In this document: piece after piece, positions 1-7,196 of the stretch
Position numbering within the stretch: position 1 is the stretch's first letter
How the letters are laid out: each line of letters opens with the position of its first letter
Assembly: GCA_045649415.1 (NCBI GenBank)
Contig: JAZRPY010000001.1
Span: 1-18,157 of the forward strand
Direction: 5' to 3'
Length of the DNA: 18,157 nt
Source of the DNA: CAKSQL01 sp045649415
GTDB taxonomy: Bacteria; Bacillota; Clostridia; UBA1381
The notes under the pieces: generated by a model
What the model saw: the letters and a program-made list of their open reading frames with translations, nothing else
Database searches by the model: none
What the model was told of the DNA's origin: nothing
Translations under genes and position numbers: made by a program

Positions 1-1
1 G

Positions 2-37
2 ATATATGAGGATGATTACGAGGAAGTATCAGCCTGA
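2..37 (+). CDS. C-terminal end of an unidentified upstream protein (partial)
   Basis: The reading frame from base 2 encodes IYEDDYEEVSA and then TGA at 35-37. An acidic tail of this kind directly before an intrinsic terminator looks like the end of a real gene that begins outside the window. Eleven codons are too few to name the product. The frame is inferred only from the position of the stop just before the hairpin at 53-85. Confidence 0.4.
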   Translation: MYEDDYEEVSA

Positions 38-52
38 CAAAAACAGGCACGA

Positions 53-85
53 AAAAAGCTTACAGTCAATTTCTGTAAGCTTTTT
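53..85. terminator. Bidirectional intrinsic terminator between upstream gene and tRNA-Leu
   Basis: A 13-bp perfect stem (53-65 with 73-85, AAAAAGCTTACAG / CTGTAAGCTTTTT) encloses a 7-base loop. The stem has an A-run on the left and a T-run on the right, so transcripts from either side end in a U-rich tract. It lies 16 bases after the upstream stop codon and 5 bases beyond the 3' end of the minus-strand tRNA, so it probably serves both. Confidence 0.85.
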
Positions 86-90
86 GTCGC

Positions 91-174
91 TGGTGCACCA
101 GAAAGGACTTGAACCTTCACGTCGGGGACACTAGATCCTAAGTCTAGCGCGTCTGCCAATTCCGCCACTGGTGC
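91..174 (-). tRNA. tRNA-Leu (anticodon UAG)
   Basis: The reverse complement folds as a class II tRNA of 84 bases with encoded CCA (91-93). The acceptor stem GCACCAG (168-174) pairs with CTGGTGC (95-101), with A as discriminator. The anticodon arm has a CTAGA/TCTAG stem and a CTTAGGA loop, giving anticodon TAG (plus-strand 138-140). The TGGCGGAATTGGCAGACGC D-arm, the long variable arm and GGTTCAAGTCC in the T arm are typical of leucine tRNA. It reads CUA and probably other CUN codons. It has its own consensus promoter (199-227) and ends at the hairpin 53-85. Confidence 0.97.
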
Positions 175-198
175 ATAGTCTATTTAGACAACAGTGAT

Positions 199-227
199 AT
201 TATACCATTTATAATTCACAATGTCAA
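199..227 (-). promoter_or_regulatory. SigA promoter of tRNA-Leu
   Basis: On the minus strand TTGACA (222-227) is followed by exactly 17 bases and TATAAT (199-204), a perfect consensus SigA promoter. The tRNA 5' end is 25 bases downstream of the -10 box. It is back to back with the rplU promoter. Confidence 0.9.
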
Positions 228-267
228 GAGATTTTATTAAAAAAATTTAAAATATTTAAAAAAAAGC

Positions 268-296
268 TTGACAAATTTATAGCGATATAGTACAAT
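268..296 (+). promoter_or_regulatory. SigA promoter of rplU-rpmA
   Basis: TTGACA (268-273), a 17-base spacer and TACAAT (291-296). Predicted transcription start is about 303, which gives a leader of about 80 bases before the rplU start at 384. Confidence 0.88.
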
Positions 297-302
297 ATAA
301 TA

Positions 303-369
303 GTATCCGCATAGAGTGGGTTAAAAATGCAGATTTCTGCTACCTACGATAGCGTGACTTCATATTATA
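303..369 (+). ncRNA. Candidate ribosomal protein L21 leader (autoregulatory 5' UTR)
   Basis: The leader can fold into one long bent hairpin. CGC (308-310) pairs with GCG (352-354), TA (312-313) with TA (350-351), then a GA/GA step (314-315 opposite 348-349), then GTGGGT (316-321) with ACCTAC (342-347), closed by an inner GCAG-ATTT-CTGC hairpin (329-340). L21 leaders are a known RNA class in Firmicutes thought to let excess L21 repress its own operon. The assignment rests on position (directly before rplU) and foldability; I could not match it to the family model. The ribosome binding site (AAGGAGGTG, about 370-378) lies just outside the fold. Confidence 0.6.
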
Positions 370-383
370 AGGAGGTGTATCAA

Positions 384-695
384 ATGTACGCAGTTATCGA
401 AACAGGTGGAAAGCAATACAAGGTTTCAGAAGGTGATTCAATCTTCATTGAAAAGCTTGAAATTGCTGAAGGTGAAGTTGTAACCTTCGATAAGGTTTTG
501 GTTCTGGCTGACGGTGAAAATGTTAACTTTGGAGCTCCTGTAGTTGCCGGTGCAACTGTAACAGCTAAGGTTGAAAAGCAGGGCAAAGCAAAGAAGATTT
601 ATGTTTTCAAGATGAAGAGAAAGAAAAATTACCGTCGTAAAAAGGGTCACAGACAACCATTTACTAAGGTTACAATCGAAAAAATCAATGCTTAA
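384..695 (+). CDS. rplU: 50S ribosomal protein L21
   Basis: Encodes L21 (103 aa), a large-subunit protein that binds 23S rRNA. The N-terminus MYAVIETGGKQYKV and the C-terminal basic stretch with KMKRKKNYRRKKGHRQ are hallmark L21 sequences, and the length is normal for the family. An in-frame ATG at 327 lies inside the structured leader, has no ribosome binding site and would add 19 residues unlike L21; the ATG at 384 has AAGGAGGTG at the right distance, so it is the start. It is first in a two-gene operon with rpmA, 40 bases downstream. In most Firmicutes a small protease gene (prp/ysxB) lies between these two; here it is missing. Confidence 0.97.
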   Translation: MYAVIETGGKQYKVSEGDSIFIEKLEIAEGEVVTFDKVLVLADGENVNFGAPVVAGATVTAKVEKQGKAKKIYVFKMKRKKNYRRKKGHRQPFTKVTIEKINA

Positions 696-735
696 TTTTA
701 AGCAATACCACAATTTGAAAGCTGAGGTGTTTTAA

Positions 736-990
736 ATGGCTCATAAGAAAGGTATGGGTAGTACAAAGAATGGTCGTGACAGCGAGTCTAAAAGATTAGG
801 TGTCAAGAGAGCTGACGGTCAGGAAGTTTTAGCAGGTAACATTCTTGTTAGACAGCGTGGAACAAAAATCCACCCTGGAAACAATGTTGGTATCGGTAGT
901 GACGACACACTTTTTGCACTTATTGACGGACGAGTTAAGTTCGAAAGAAAAGGCAAAGACAAGAAGCAATGTAGTGTATATTCTGCATAA
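736..990 (+). CDS. rpmA: 50S ribosomal protein L27, without N-terminal extension
   Basis: Encodes L27 (84 aa), whose N-terminal tail reaches the peptidyl-transferase centre. MAHKKGMGSTKNGRDSESKRLGVK and the GNILVRQRGTKIHPGNNVG block are diagnostic. The protein starts directly at the mature type of N-terminus, as in E. coli. Firmicute L27 usually carries a short N-terminal extension that the Prp protease removes. Here an in-frame TAA (733-735) touches the ATG, so no extension can be encoded, and no prp gene is present in the operon. A GAGGTG ribosome binding site lies at about 724-729. The operon ends at the terminator 1012-1050. Confidence 0.97.
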   Translation: MAHKKGMGSTKNGRDSESKRLGVKRADGQEVLAGNILVRQRGTKIHPGNNVGIGSDDTLFALIDGRVKFERKGKDKKQCSVYSA

Positions 991-1011
991 GCCTTGTTCT
1001 TATATGATATT

Positions 1012-1050
1012 AAACCATTACTGCATAATTGATTGCGGTAGTGGTTTTTT
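1012..1050 (+). terminator. Intrinsic terminator of rplU-rpmA
   Basis: A 14-bp stem (1012-1025 with 1034-1047, AAACCATTACTGCA opposite TGCGGTAGTGGTTT, with two G-U pairs) and an 8-base loop run into a T-tract up to 1050. Confidence 0.9.
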
Positions 1051-1104
1051 ATTTTCAGAAAATTTTCATAAATTAGACAAATTCTTTACATATTGAGATA
1101 TTTA

Positions 1105-1133
1105 TTGAAATTCAAATAAAACAAAGGTATAAT
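1105..1133 (+). promoter_or_regulatory. SigA promoter of the autolysin-abcF-dtd run
   Basis: TTGAAA (1105-1110), a 17-base spacer and TATAAT (1128-1133). The predicted start is near 1140, giving a leader of about 35 bases before the ATG at 1175. Confidence 0.85.
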
Positions 1134-1174
1134 ATAATAGGATATAAATATAAAAAGGAAGGCTGTTGATTATT

Positions 1175-2302
1175 ATGAAACGAATTATATATTTGAGTAT
1201 ATTGATTTTTTGTCTATCAATTTTAAGTGTAAACGCTGCTAATTTTGATTGGGCAAAGGATGCAGTTGACTATTGTGTGGAAAACGAAATTTTGCATGGT
1301 ATGGAGAATGGTGACCTTGCACTTGGCAACAATATAACCAACGAGCAAACTGCAAAAATATTAGTTTCTACTTTTCAAAATGAAAAATTAAATAATAATG
1401 AAACAACAGACGATGAACCTGTTGTTGAGACTCGTTGGTCTGCTCCGTATGTTAGAATTTTTAATTTATTTTCAAAGTATGAAATAACTGATAAGGATCA
1501 GGAGCAATTAACAACAAGAGAGGAATTTGTTGCTTCATTGGTATTAGCGAGTGGCTTAAAAGAAAGCAATATAAGAAACAGAGATATATTAAGCTTTAAT
1601 TTTAAGGACTACAAGGATGTTAGCAATGATTATACAAAATTGATGTGTATAGCAGCAGAAAGAGGATATATGAAAGGCAGCGACTTTTACTTAAATCCAA
1701 AGGATAATATAACAAGAGCCGAGGCTTGTTCGTTAATATACAGAGTAATCAGGGCAGAGAAAAAGGGAGAAAAACTTGATTTAGGAGTTATTCCATCCGA
1801 AACAAAGTTGATAGCAGAATCTAAGGTTAGTGTCGAACAAGCAAAAGCCTGGGCAAAACAAAGAGGTGCTGCAGACAGATTCATCGAAATCGCAGATGTA
1901 TATTGGAAGTATGGCGAAATAACAGGCATTTGCCCTGAATTATTATACGCACAAGCTGCAAAAGAAACCAAATTTGGATTGTATGGAGGAAATGTTATAC
2001 CTGAACAAAATAACTGGGCAGGAATAAAAATTGCAACCTCCAATGGTGATTCCACCTATGACCATGAAAGTTTTGAAACTCCCGACGACGGTGTGAGAGG
2101 ACACTTTAATCATATGGGGGCGTATGTAGGTATAAAACCTGTTGGAGAGCCTCATGGACGATATAATTCCGTTTCAAAAATGCCATGGGCAGGAACTGTT
2201 GAAACCTTAGAGCAATTAGGTGGCAAATGGTGTCCCGACTTATACTATGGATATAGTATATTACATAATTACATTGAACCTATGATGAATACTAAAATAT
2301 AA
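1175..2302 (+). CDS. Secreted SLH-repeat autolysin with C-terminal glucosaminidase domain
   Basis: Predicted peptidoglycan hydrolase of 375 aa acting outside the membrane. Residues 1-21 form a signal peptide (MKRIIYLSILIFCLSILSVNA, hydrophobic core, A-x-A-like cleavage). Three S-layer-homology-like repeats follow at about 23-66, 87-128 and 146-194 (clearest: MKGSDFYLNPKDNITRAEA), which normally hold proteins to secondary cell-wall polymer. Residues about 232-345 match the endo-beta-N-acetylglucosaminidase fold: PELLYAQAAKETKFG with likely catalytic Glu264, then PEQNNWAGIK and ETPDDGVRGHFNHMGAY. The ATG at 1175 is preferred; an in-frame TTG at 1166 lies only three bases from the GGAAGG site. 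The abcF gene follows after 13 bases. The second SLH copy is degenerate. Bond specificity is inferred from the family. Confidence 0.85.
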   Translation: MKRIIYLSILIFCLSILSVNAANFDWAKDAVDYCVENEILHGMENGDLALGNNITNEQTAKILVSTFQNEKLNNNETTDDEPVVETRWSAPYVRIFNLFSKYEITDKDQEQLTTREEFVASLVLASGLKESNIRNRDILSFNFKDYKDVSNDYTKLMCIAAERGYMKGSDFYLNPKDNITRAEACSLIYRVIRAEKKGEKLDLGVIPSETKLIAESKVSVEQAKAWAKQRGAADRFIEIADVYWKYGEITGICPELLYAQAAKETKFGLYGGNVIPEQNNWAGIKIATSNGDSTYDHESFETPDDGVRGHFNHMGAYVGIKPVGEPHGRYNSVSKMPWAGTVETLEQLGGKWCPDLYYGYSILHNYIEPMMNTKI

Positions 2303-2315
2303 AGGATATATAAAA

Positions 2316-4217
2316 ATGTTGCTTACAGTTAATAAACTCAAAAAGAGCTTTGCAGAAAACTTAATATTCGAAAATGTGTCCTTTGGCATAGATGAACACG
2401 ATAAGATTGGTTTTATTGGCACAAACGGTGCAGGTAAATCCACACTAATTAAAATATTAACAGGCGAACTGCAAGCAGATGAGGGCGATATATTTAAAAA
2501 CAAAAGCTTAAAAATAGGATACTTAGACCAATATAGCTGTAACAATTCAAATAAAACTGTGTATGACGAAGCTTTAGATGTTTTTTCTCATTTGATTTCG
2601 ATGGAAAATGAACTTGAGGATATAAGATTTCAAATTGAAGGTCAATCAGGTAACATTGAAATTTTAATTGAAAAGCAACACACTCTTACAGAAAAATTCC
2701 AAAATGAAGGTGGGTATTTATATAAAAATAAAACAAGAGCCTTTTTATTGGGACTCGGGTTTACAGAGGATGATTTAAAACTGAATGTTTGCAATTTATC
2801 AGGAGGGCAAAAAACACGAGTTTCTCTTGTAAAAATTCTTTTATCGGATGCTAACCTGTTGTTATTAGACGAGCCTACTAACCATTTGGATATTGAGTCG
2901 GTTGAATGGCTCGAGGATTTTTTAAAGGGTTACAATGGTGCATTTATAATAATTTCTCACGACAGATACTTTTTAGACAGAGTTACAAATCGCACCTTTG
3001 AATTAGAATGTCAAAAATTTCATTCCCTTAATTTAAAATATAGTGAATATCAGGACCAGAGAGATATTGAAAAATTAACAGAGGAAAGAAATTACGAAAA
3101 CACTGTAAGAGAAATAGAAAGACTGGAAAAAATAGTTGAGCAACAAAGACGGTGGAACAGAGAAAAGAACATAAAAACTGCAGAAAGTAAACTAAAGGTT
3201 ATAAAAAAGCTTGAGGAAACCTTAGTTAAACCATCAGCTGAAGAAAGAGAGACAAAATTTCGTTTTAAAGCGCTATCAGGTGGTGGAAATGATGTTTTGA
3301 AAGGAACAGACTTATCTATGTCATTTCCTCAAAAAAGCCTTTTTTCAAATGTTGATTTTCATATTACAAAGGGTGAGAAAATTTTCATTTTAGGTCCTAA
3401 TGGATGTGGGAAAAGTACTCTGCTTAAAATTATTATGGGAAACATCAAGCCTTCGGGTGGCAGTGTGAAAATAGGTGAGAATATTCTTTTTGGATACTAT
3501 GACCAGCTCCAGGAAGGTCTTAATATGGATAAAACTATATTAGATGAGGTATGGGACGAATATCCAAAATTAACACAAACACAAGTGAGAAATGCTATTG
3601 CCACATTTCTATTCACGGGCGAGGATGTTTTCAAGGTTATAAAAACCCTGTCAGGTGGAGAAAGAGCAAGAGTTGAACTTGTTAAGCTTATCTTAAAAAG
3701 TGTTAATCTGCTTATTATGGACGAGCCTACCAACCACCTTGATATTAAATCAAGAGAGGCTTTGGAAAGAGCATTGTCTGAGTATGACGGAACAATTATA
3801 ATGGTTTCTCACGACAGATATTTTATAAATTCTTTAGCTACAAGGATTTTATACTTAAATGAGTCAGGAATTACTTCTTTTAATGGTAACTATGAAGAGT
3901 ATATTGAAAAAAGAAATGTTATTATAAAAGATTCAAAAACTCAAAAAGCTCCAACAGAATCAAAGCTTTCTTATGAGGAAACAAAAAAGCTTGAATCGGA
4001 AAAAAGAAAGCTACAAACAAAATTCAAAAAAATTGAAAATGAGATTTTTTCAATTGAGGCAGAAATAGATAAGTTAAATGCTGAATTAAATGAGCCACAG
4101 ATTGCAACAGATTTTGAAAAAGCTTCAGAAATAACCAGGATTTTGGCCAATAAAACAAATAGGCTTGATAACCTGTATAAAGAATGGGAAGAAATACAAA
4201 TAAAAATGGAGAAATAA
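2316..4217 (+). CDS. ABC-F family ATPase (YdiF/Uup-like)
   Basis: Soluble twin-ATPase protein of 633 aa with no membrane segments, so an ABC-F ribosome-associated factor rather than a transporter. NBD1: Walker A GTNGAGKST (35-43), signature LSGGQ (161-165), Walker B LLLLDEP (181-187, E186). NBD2: GPNGCGKST (360-368), LSGGE (445-449), Walker B with D469/E470. Both carry the ABC-F-typical DEPTNHLD and SHDRYF. The charged interdomain linker spans about 225-315, and the C-terminus (about 552-632) is a Lys/Glu-rich coiled coil. Members act on the ribosomal E site to resolve stalled or problematic translation; some give antibiotic resistance, which cannot be judged here. Weak AAAGGA ribosome site. 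It sits 13 bases after the autolysin gene and overlaps the dtd control region, suggesting one transcript. Confidence 0.92.
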   Translation: MLLTVNKLKKSFAENLIFENVSFGIDEHDKIGFIGTNGAGKSTLIKILTGELQADEGDIFKNKSLKIGYLDQYSCNNSNKTVYDEALDVFSHLISMENELEDIRFQIEGQSGNIEILIEKQHTLTEKFQNEGGYLYKNKTRAFLLGLGFTEDDLKLNVCNLSGGQKTRVSLVKILLSDANLLLLDEPTNHLDIESVEWLEDFLKGYNGAFIIISHDRYFLDRVTNRTFELECQKFHSLNLKYSEYQDQRDIEKLTEERNYENTVREIERLEKIVEQQRRWNREKNIKTAESKLKVIKKLEETLVKPSAEERETKFRFKALSGGGNDVLKGTDLSMSFPQKSLFSNVDFHITKGEKIFILGPNGCGKSTLLKIIMGNIKPSGGSVKIGENILFGYYDQLQEGLNMDKTILDEVWDEYPKLTQTQVRNAIATFLFTGEDVFKVIKTLSGGERARVELVKLILKSVNLLIMDEPTNHLDIKSREALERALSEYDGTIIMVSHDRYFINSLATRILYLNESGITSFNGNYEEYIEKRNVIIKDSKTQKAPTESKLSYEETKKLESEKRKLQTKFKKIENEIFSIEAEIDKLNAELNEPQIATDFEKASEITRILANKTNRLDNLYKEWEEIQIKMEK

Positions 4218-4218
4218 A

Positions 4219-4668
4219 ATGAGAGCAGTTGTTCAAAGAGTAAATAATGCCTCAGTTACAATCGATAATGAGGTAAATGGAAAAATAAAAAAAGGCTTTT
4301 TAGTGCTATTAGGCGTCTGCGATGAGGATGATGAAGCAGATGTTAAATATCTTGCTGATAAGATTATAAATTTAAGAGTGTTTGATGATGAGCAAGGGAA
4401 AATGAATTTAAGTCTGTCCGATATAAAAGGCGAGCTTTTAATTGTTTCCCAATTCACACTATTTGGGGATTGCAGAAAGGGAAGGCGACCAAGCTTCGAT
4501 AAAGCAGGCAAACCTCAAAAAGCAAGTAACCTATACGAAAGATTTGTTGCTTATTGTAGGGAAATAGGTGTTATAACACAAACAGGCATTTTTGGCGCAG
4601 ATATGACTGTTTCCTTGGAAAATGACGGGCCTGTAACCTTACTTTTGGATAGCAAAAAGCTATTTTAA
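4219..4668 (+). CDS. dtd: D-aminoacyl-tRNA deacylase
   Basis: Homodimeric enzyme of 149 aa that hydrolyses D-amino acids (and glycine mischarged on tRNA-Ala) off tRNA, a proofreading step outside the synthetases. Start MRAVVQRVNNASVTI, the SQFTLFGD motif (77-84) and NDGPVT (135-140, with the GP dipeptide that recognises the D-substrate) are complete and canonical; length is standard. The start is one base after the abcF stop codon and its ribosome site (GGAG, 4207-4210) lies inside abcF, so the two are translationally linked. Both neighbours concern translation quality control. The 3' end overlaps tmcAL by four bases on the other strand. Confidence 0.96.
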   Translation: MRAVVQRVNNASVTIDNEVNGKIKKGFLVLLGVCDEDDEADVKYLADKIINLRVFDDEQGKMNLSLSDIKGELLIVSQFTLFGDCRKGRRPSFDKAGKPQKASNLYERFVAYCREIGVITQTGIFGADMTVSLENDGPVTLLLDSKKLF

Positions 4669-5828
4669 TCATCAATGTATATAGGAGATGTTATATAATC
4701 TCTTCCTGATGGCTCAGGAGTGATCGAACACAATCCTGCAATATCACAGGAGAGAATATCTTTTTTAAACAAAACCGAATCAGTGTTGAAGTCTGCTACT
4801 TTTGTTACCACAGATAGTGCAGATTTCTTTTTTATTTGGTTTATTATTTCTCTACCTTTATTATTAAATGCAAGAACTCTTGCATAATCAATGGGTATAT
4901 TTGTCATTTCCTTTGTTATACCTAACAAAATAGCTACAAGAATTCTTCTTATTCGTGACTTTGTGTATCTTTTAGAGGACACCTTGTCAATAATTTCATC
5001 AATTAAAAGGGAAGACATTCCAATAGATTTAATTCTGTTTTCAAGACCTTCTCCAACATCGCTAATTGTTTCTATATATGATGAATCCAAAGTCCTTAAC
5101 AGGTATAAAATTGTGTCATTTAAGTGTGAAATGTTGTAAAGCTTAGAGGCTTTACAAATACTATAGATATTTTCAGGGATAAAGGTTGAAATATCTTGAT
5201 TTTTTTCAAGCATTTCACGAATATGGGAGGCAGATGTTATACCATTTATTGACGCTTTTGAATCGTGAGAAACACCATTTCTCTGTATAGTTTTTACCTT
5301 TACAGAGCTATTTATCGATTTCAACGCTTTTATATATTCAATACCTAATATGTTGTTGGATTCGTTTAAGATATTTTCATCTATATATCCGTTTGATGCC
5401 TTTGAAATTGCTGAAGCGTATCCAAAACCCTGTGACAAATACTCTTTTATTTTAGAAGAAAATTCTATGTTATTATCATATAAAAATTGAGCTGCCTCGC
5501 ATAAAACATTTATATCGCCTGATTCTGAACCAAAAACAAGCTCATCTACACAATTCAAGCTATCAATCAATTGAACTGCTCCTCTTGAAAAAACTTGAGC
5601 ATTTGCAGTGCTATATATAACAGGAAGCTCGATAACTAAGTCAACTCCGTTTAATACTGCCATTTTAGCTCGTTGCCATTTATCGAACACAGCCACATCT
5701 CCACGCTGAACAAAGCTACCACTCATAACTGAAATGATAGCATCCGAATTCTTTTTTATCTCATCAATTAAATATTTATGCCCGTTGTGAAAGGGATTGA
5801 ATTCTGAAACAACGCCTGAAATCTTCAT
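4665..5828 (-). CDS. tmcAL: tRNA(Met) cytidine acetate ligase
   Basis: Predicted TmcAL (387 aa; YlbM in Bacillus, which is slightly longer), which activates acetate with ATP and forms N4-acetylcytidine at the wobble base of elongator tRNA-Met. The N-terminal nucleotidyltransferase motif GVVSEFNPFHNGH has the HNGH signature at 14-17; SGSFVQRGDVAVFDKW (36-51) and the SNNILGIEYIKAL block (about 157-169) are typical of the family. Start has AAAGGTGG a few bases upstream on the minus strand. It has its own promoter (5858-5886) and runs convergently into dtd: the two stop codons overlap (4665-4668) and no terminator hairpin is visible between them. Confidence 0.93.
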   Translation of the reverse strand: MKISGVVSEFNPFHNGHKYLIDEIKKNSDAIISVMSGSFVQRGDVAVFDKWQRAKMAVLNGVDLVIELPVIYSTANAQVFSRGAVQLIDSLNCVDELVFGSESGDINVLCEAAQFLYDNNIEFSSKIKEYLSQGFGYASAISKASNGYIDENILNESNNILGIEYIKALKSINSSVKVKTIQRNGVSHDSKASINGITSASHIREMLEKNQDISTFIPENIYSICKASKLYNISHLNDTILYLLRTLDSSYIETISDVGEGLENRIKSIGMSSLLIDEIIDKVSSKRYTKSRIRRILVAILLGITKEMTNIPIDYARVLAFNNKGREIINQIKKKSALSVVTKVADFNTDSVLFKKDILSCDIAGLCSITPEPSGRDYITSPIYIDD

Positions 5829-5857
5829 AAAGCACCACCTTTTTGTTTATACTAACC

Positions 5858-5886
5858 ATTATACACGAAAAGTTATAAAATGTACA
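5858..5886 (-). promoter_or_regulatory. SigA-type promoter of tmcAL
   Basis: On the minus strand TGTACA (5881-5886, 4 of 6 to consensus), a 17-base spacer and a perfect TATAAT (5858-5863). Predicted start is about 30 bases before the ATG. Confidence 0.7.
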
Positions 5887-5930
5887 GGAAAATTTTGTTG
5901 TTTTTTAAAAGGCATATTCTGTCAAATACC

Positions 5931-5959
5931 TTGACAAAATGTTTAAAAAGGAATAAAAT
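5931..5959 (+). promoter_or_regulatory. SigA promoter of iscS-iscU
   Basis: TTGACA (5931-5936), a 17-base spacer and TAAAAT (5954-5959). The start is predicted near 5966, giving a leader of about 40 bases before the ATG at 6008 (ribosome site GAGGAG, 5993-5998). Confidence 0.88.
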
Positions 5960-5961
5960 AT

Positions 5962-5973
5962 GAATAGGTATTC
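5962..5973. promoter_or_regulatory. Palindrome on the iscS transcription start (possible operator)
   Basis: GAATA-GG-TATTC is a 12-base perfect dyad directly after the -10 box and over the predicted start site. In addition AATACC (5925-5930) before the -35 box is an inverted copy of GGTATT (5967-5972). Fe-S and cysteine genes in Firmicutes are often controlled by Rrf2-family repressors (IscR, CymR), so this may be a repressor site; no regulator gene is present here and I could not match a known motif. Confidence 0.35.
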
Positions 5974-6007
5974 AAATCTTAATTTTAATTTTGAGGAGTA
6001 AACACAG

Positions 6008-7195
6008 ATGGAAAAATCAGTGTATCTTGATAATAATGCAACAACTTCAATAAAAAAAGAGGTTGTTGATGCTATGATGCCATATTTAACCGAGGTATTT
6101 GGTAATGCATCATCAAAGTTTTACAAAATAGGAAGAACTGCAGAGGGTGCAGTTAAAGAATTCAGGAAAACAATTGCCGATGCAATTGGTGCAAATTCTA
6201 ATGAAATTTATTTCACAGGCTCAGGGTGTGAGGCTGATAACTGGGCAATAAAAGGAATTGCAGATGCACTCAAAACCAAGGGTAATCATATTATAACCTC
6301 ATCAATTGAGCACCATGCAATTTTAAGTACTTGTGAGTTTTTAGAAAAGAATGGATATAAAATATCATATCTACCTGTTGACAACGAAGGTTTGGTAAAT
6401 CCTGAGGATGTTAAAAATGCAATTACCGAGGACACAATTCTTATTTCTATAATGACAGTAAATAACGAAATTGGCTCAATTCAGCCTATAAAGGAAATTG
6501 GTAAAATTGCAAAGGAGCATAAGATTCTATTTCACACCGACGCAGTTCAGGCAATTGGACATATGAAAATAGATGTAAATGAGCTTGGTGTTGACTTATT
6601 ATCTATGTCTGCACACAAATTTCACGGACCTAAAGGAATCGGTGCTTTGTATATCAGAAATGGCGTAAAAATATCTAATCTGATTCATGGTGGTGGACAG
6701 GAAAGAGGAAAACGAGCAGCAACCGAAAATGTTTCCGGAATGGCAGGAATGGCAAAAGCAATTGAGATTGCAACCAACAACCTTGATAAAAATGTTTTAT
6801 GGATGGAAAAAATGAGAAATAAGCTCATTAAAGGTATTGAAGAAAGAATTCCATATTGCAAATTAAATGGACCCGCAGGGGATAAAAGAAATTGCAACAA
6901 TGTTAATTTTTCATTTAAATATATTGAGGGTGAATCAATTCTTATGATGCTTGATATGAAGGGTGTTGCAGCATCAAGTGGCAGTGCTTGTGCATCAGGC
7001 TCATTAGACCCATCACATGTATTATTGGCAATAGGCTTACCTCATGCAATTGCACATGGCTCGTTGAGATTAAGTGTGAGTGATGAAACAACTGAGGAAG
7101 AGGTTGACTATTTGTTAGAGGTGCTTCCACCTATAATCGAAAGATTAAGAATGATGTCACCACTTTATGAAGAGGTTTTAAGAAAGGAAGGATAA
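6008..7195 (+). CDS. iscS: Cysteine desulfurase (NifS/IscS family)
   Basis: PLP enzyme of 395 aa that takes sulfur from L-cysteine to form an enzyme persulfide and alanine, supplying Fe-S assembly and probably tRNA thiolation. Evidence: YLDNNATT start, EHHA (101-104) with the PLP-stacking His, PLP Lys204 in SAHKFHGPKG, and catalytic Cys328 in the group-I loop SSGSACASGSLDPSHVL. Full length for the family. It is one base from iscU and forms a two-gene operon. The wording of the active-site loop is closer to NifS than to enteric IscS, so nifS would be an equally fair name. No iscR lies before it and no mnmA after it, unlike many Clostridia. Confidence 0.94.
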   Translation: MEKSVYLDNNATTSIKKEVVDAMMPYLTEVFGNASSKFYKIGRTAEGAVKEFRKTIADAIGANSNEIYFTGSGCEADNWAIKGIADALKTKGNHIITSSIEHHAILSTCEFLEKNGYKISYLPVDNEGLVNPEDVKNAITEDTILISIMTVNNEIGSIQPIKEIGKIAKEHKILFHTDAVQAIGHMKIDVNELGVDLLSMSAHKFHGPKGIGALYIRNGVKISNLIHGGGQERGKRAATENVSGMAGMAKAIEIATNNLDKNVLWMEKMRNKLIKGIEERIPYCKLNGPAGDKRNCNNVNFSFKYIEGESILMMLDMKGVAASSGSACASGSLDPSHVLLAIGLPHAIAHGSLRLSVSDETTEEEVDYLLEVLPPIIERLRMMSPLYEEVLRKEG

Positions 7196-7196
7196 T

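Noticed and set aside
327..383. Longer rplU start adding 19 residues
   Set aside because: The extra sequence is encoded by the structured leader, has no ribosome binding site, and is unlike L21; the ATG at 384 has AAGGAGGTG and a canonical N-terminus.
438..713. Minus-strand open frames under rplU, and similar ones under dnaG, rpoD, ftsX and the PcsB-like gene
   Set aside because: They are shadows of strongly supported genes, without ribosome binding sites or recognisable domains.
1832..1838. TGTCGAA inside the autolysin gene as a 0A box
   Set aside because: It lies in coding sequence far from a promoter; a few chance matches to a seven-base motif are expected in 18 kb.
2316..4217. Antibiotic-resistance ABC-F protein
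   Set aside because: Family membership is clear, but the motifs visible resemble housekeeping YdiF/Uup types and resistance cannot be read from the sequence.
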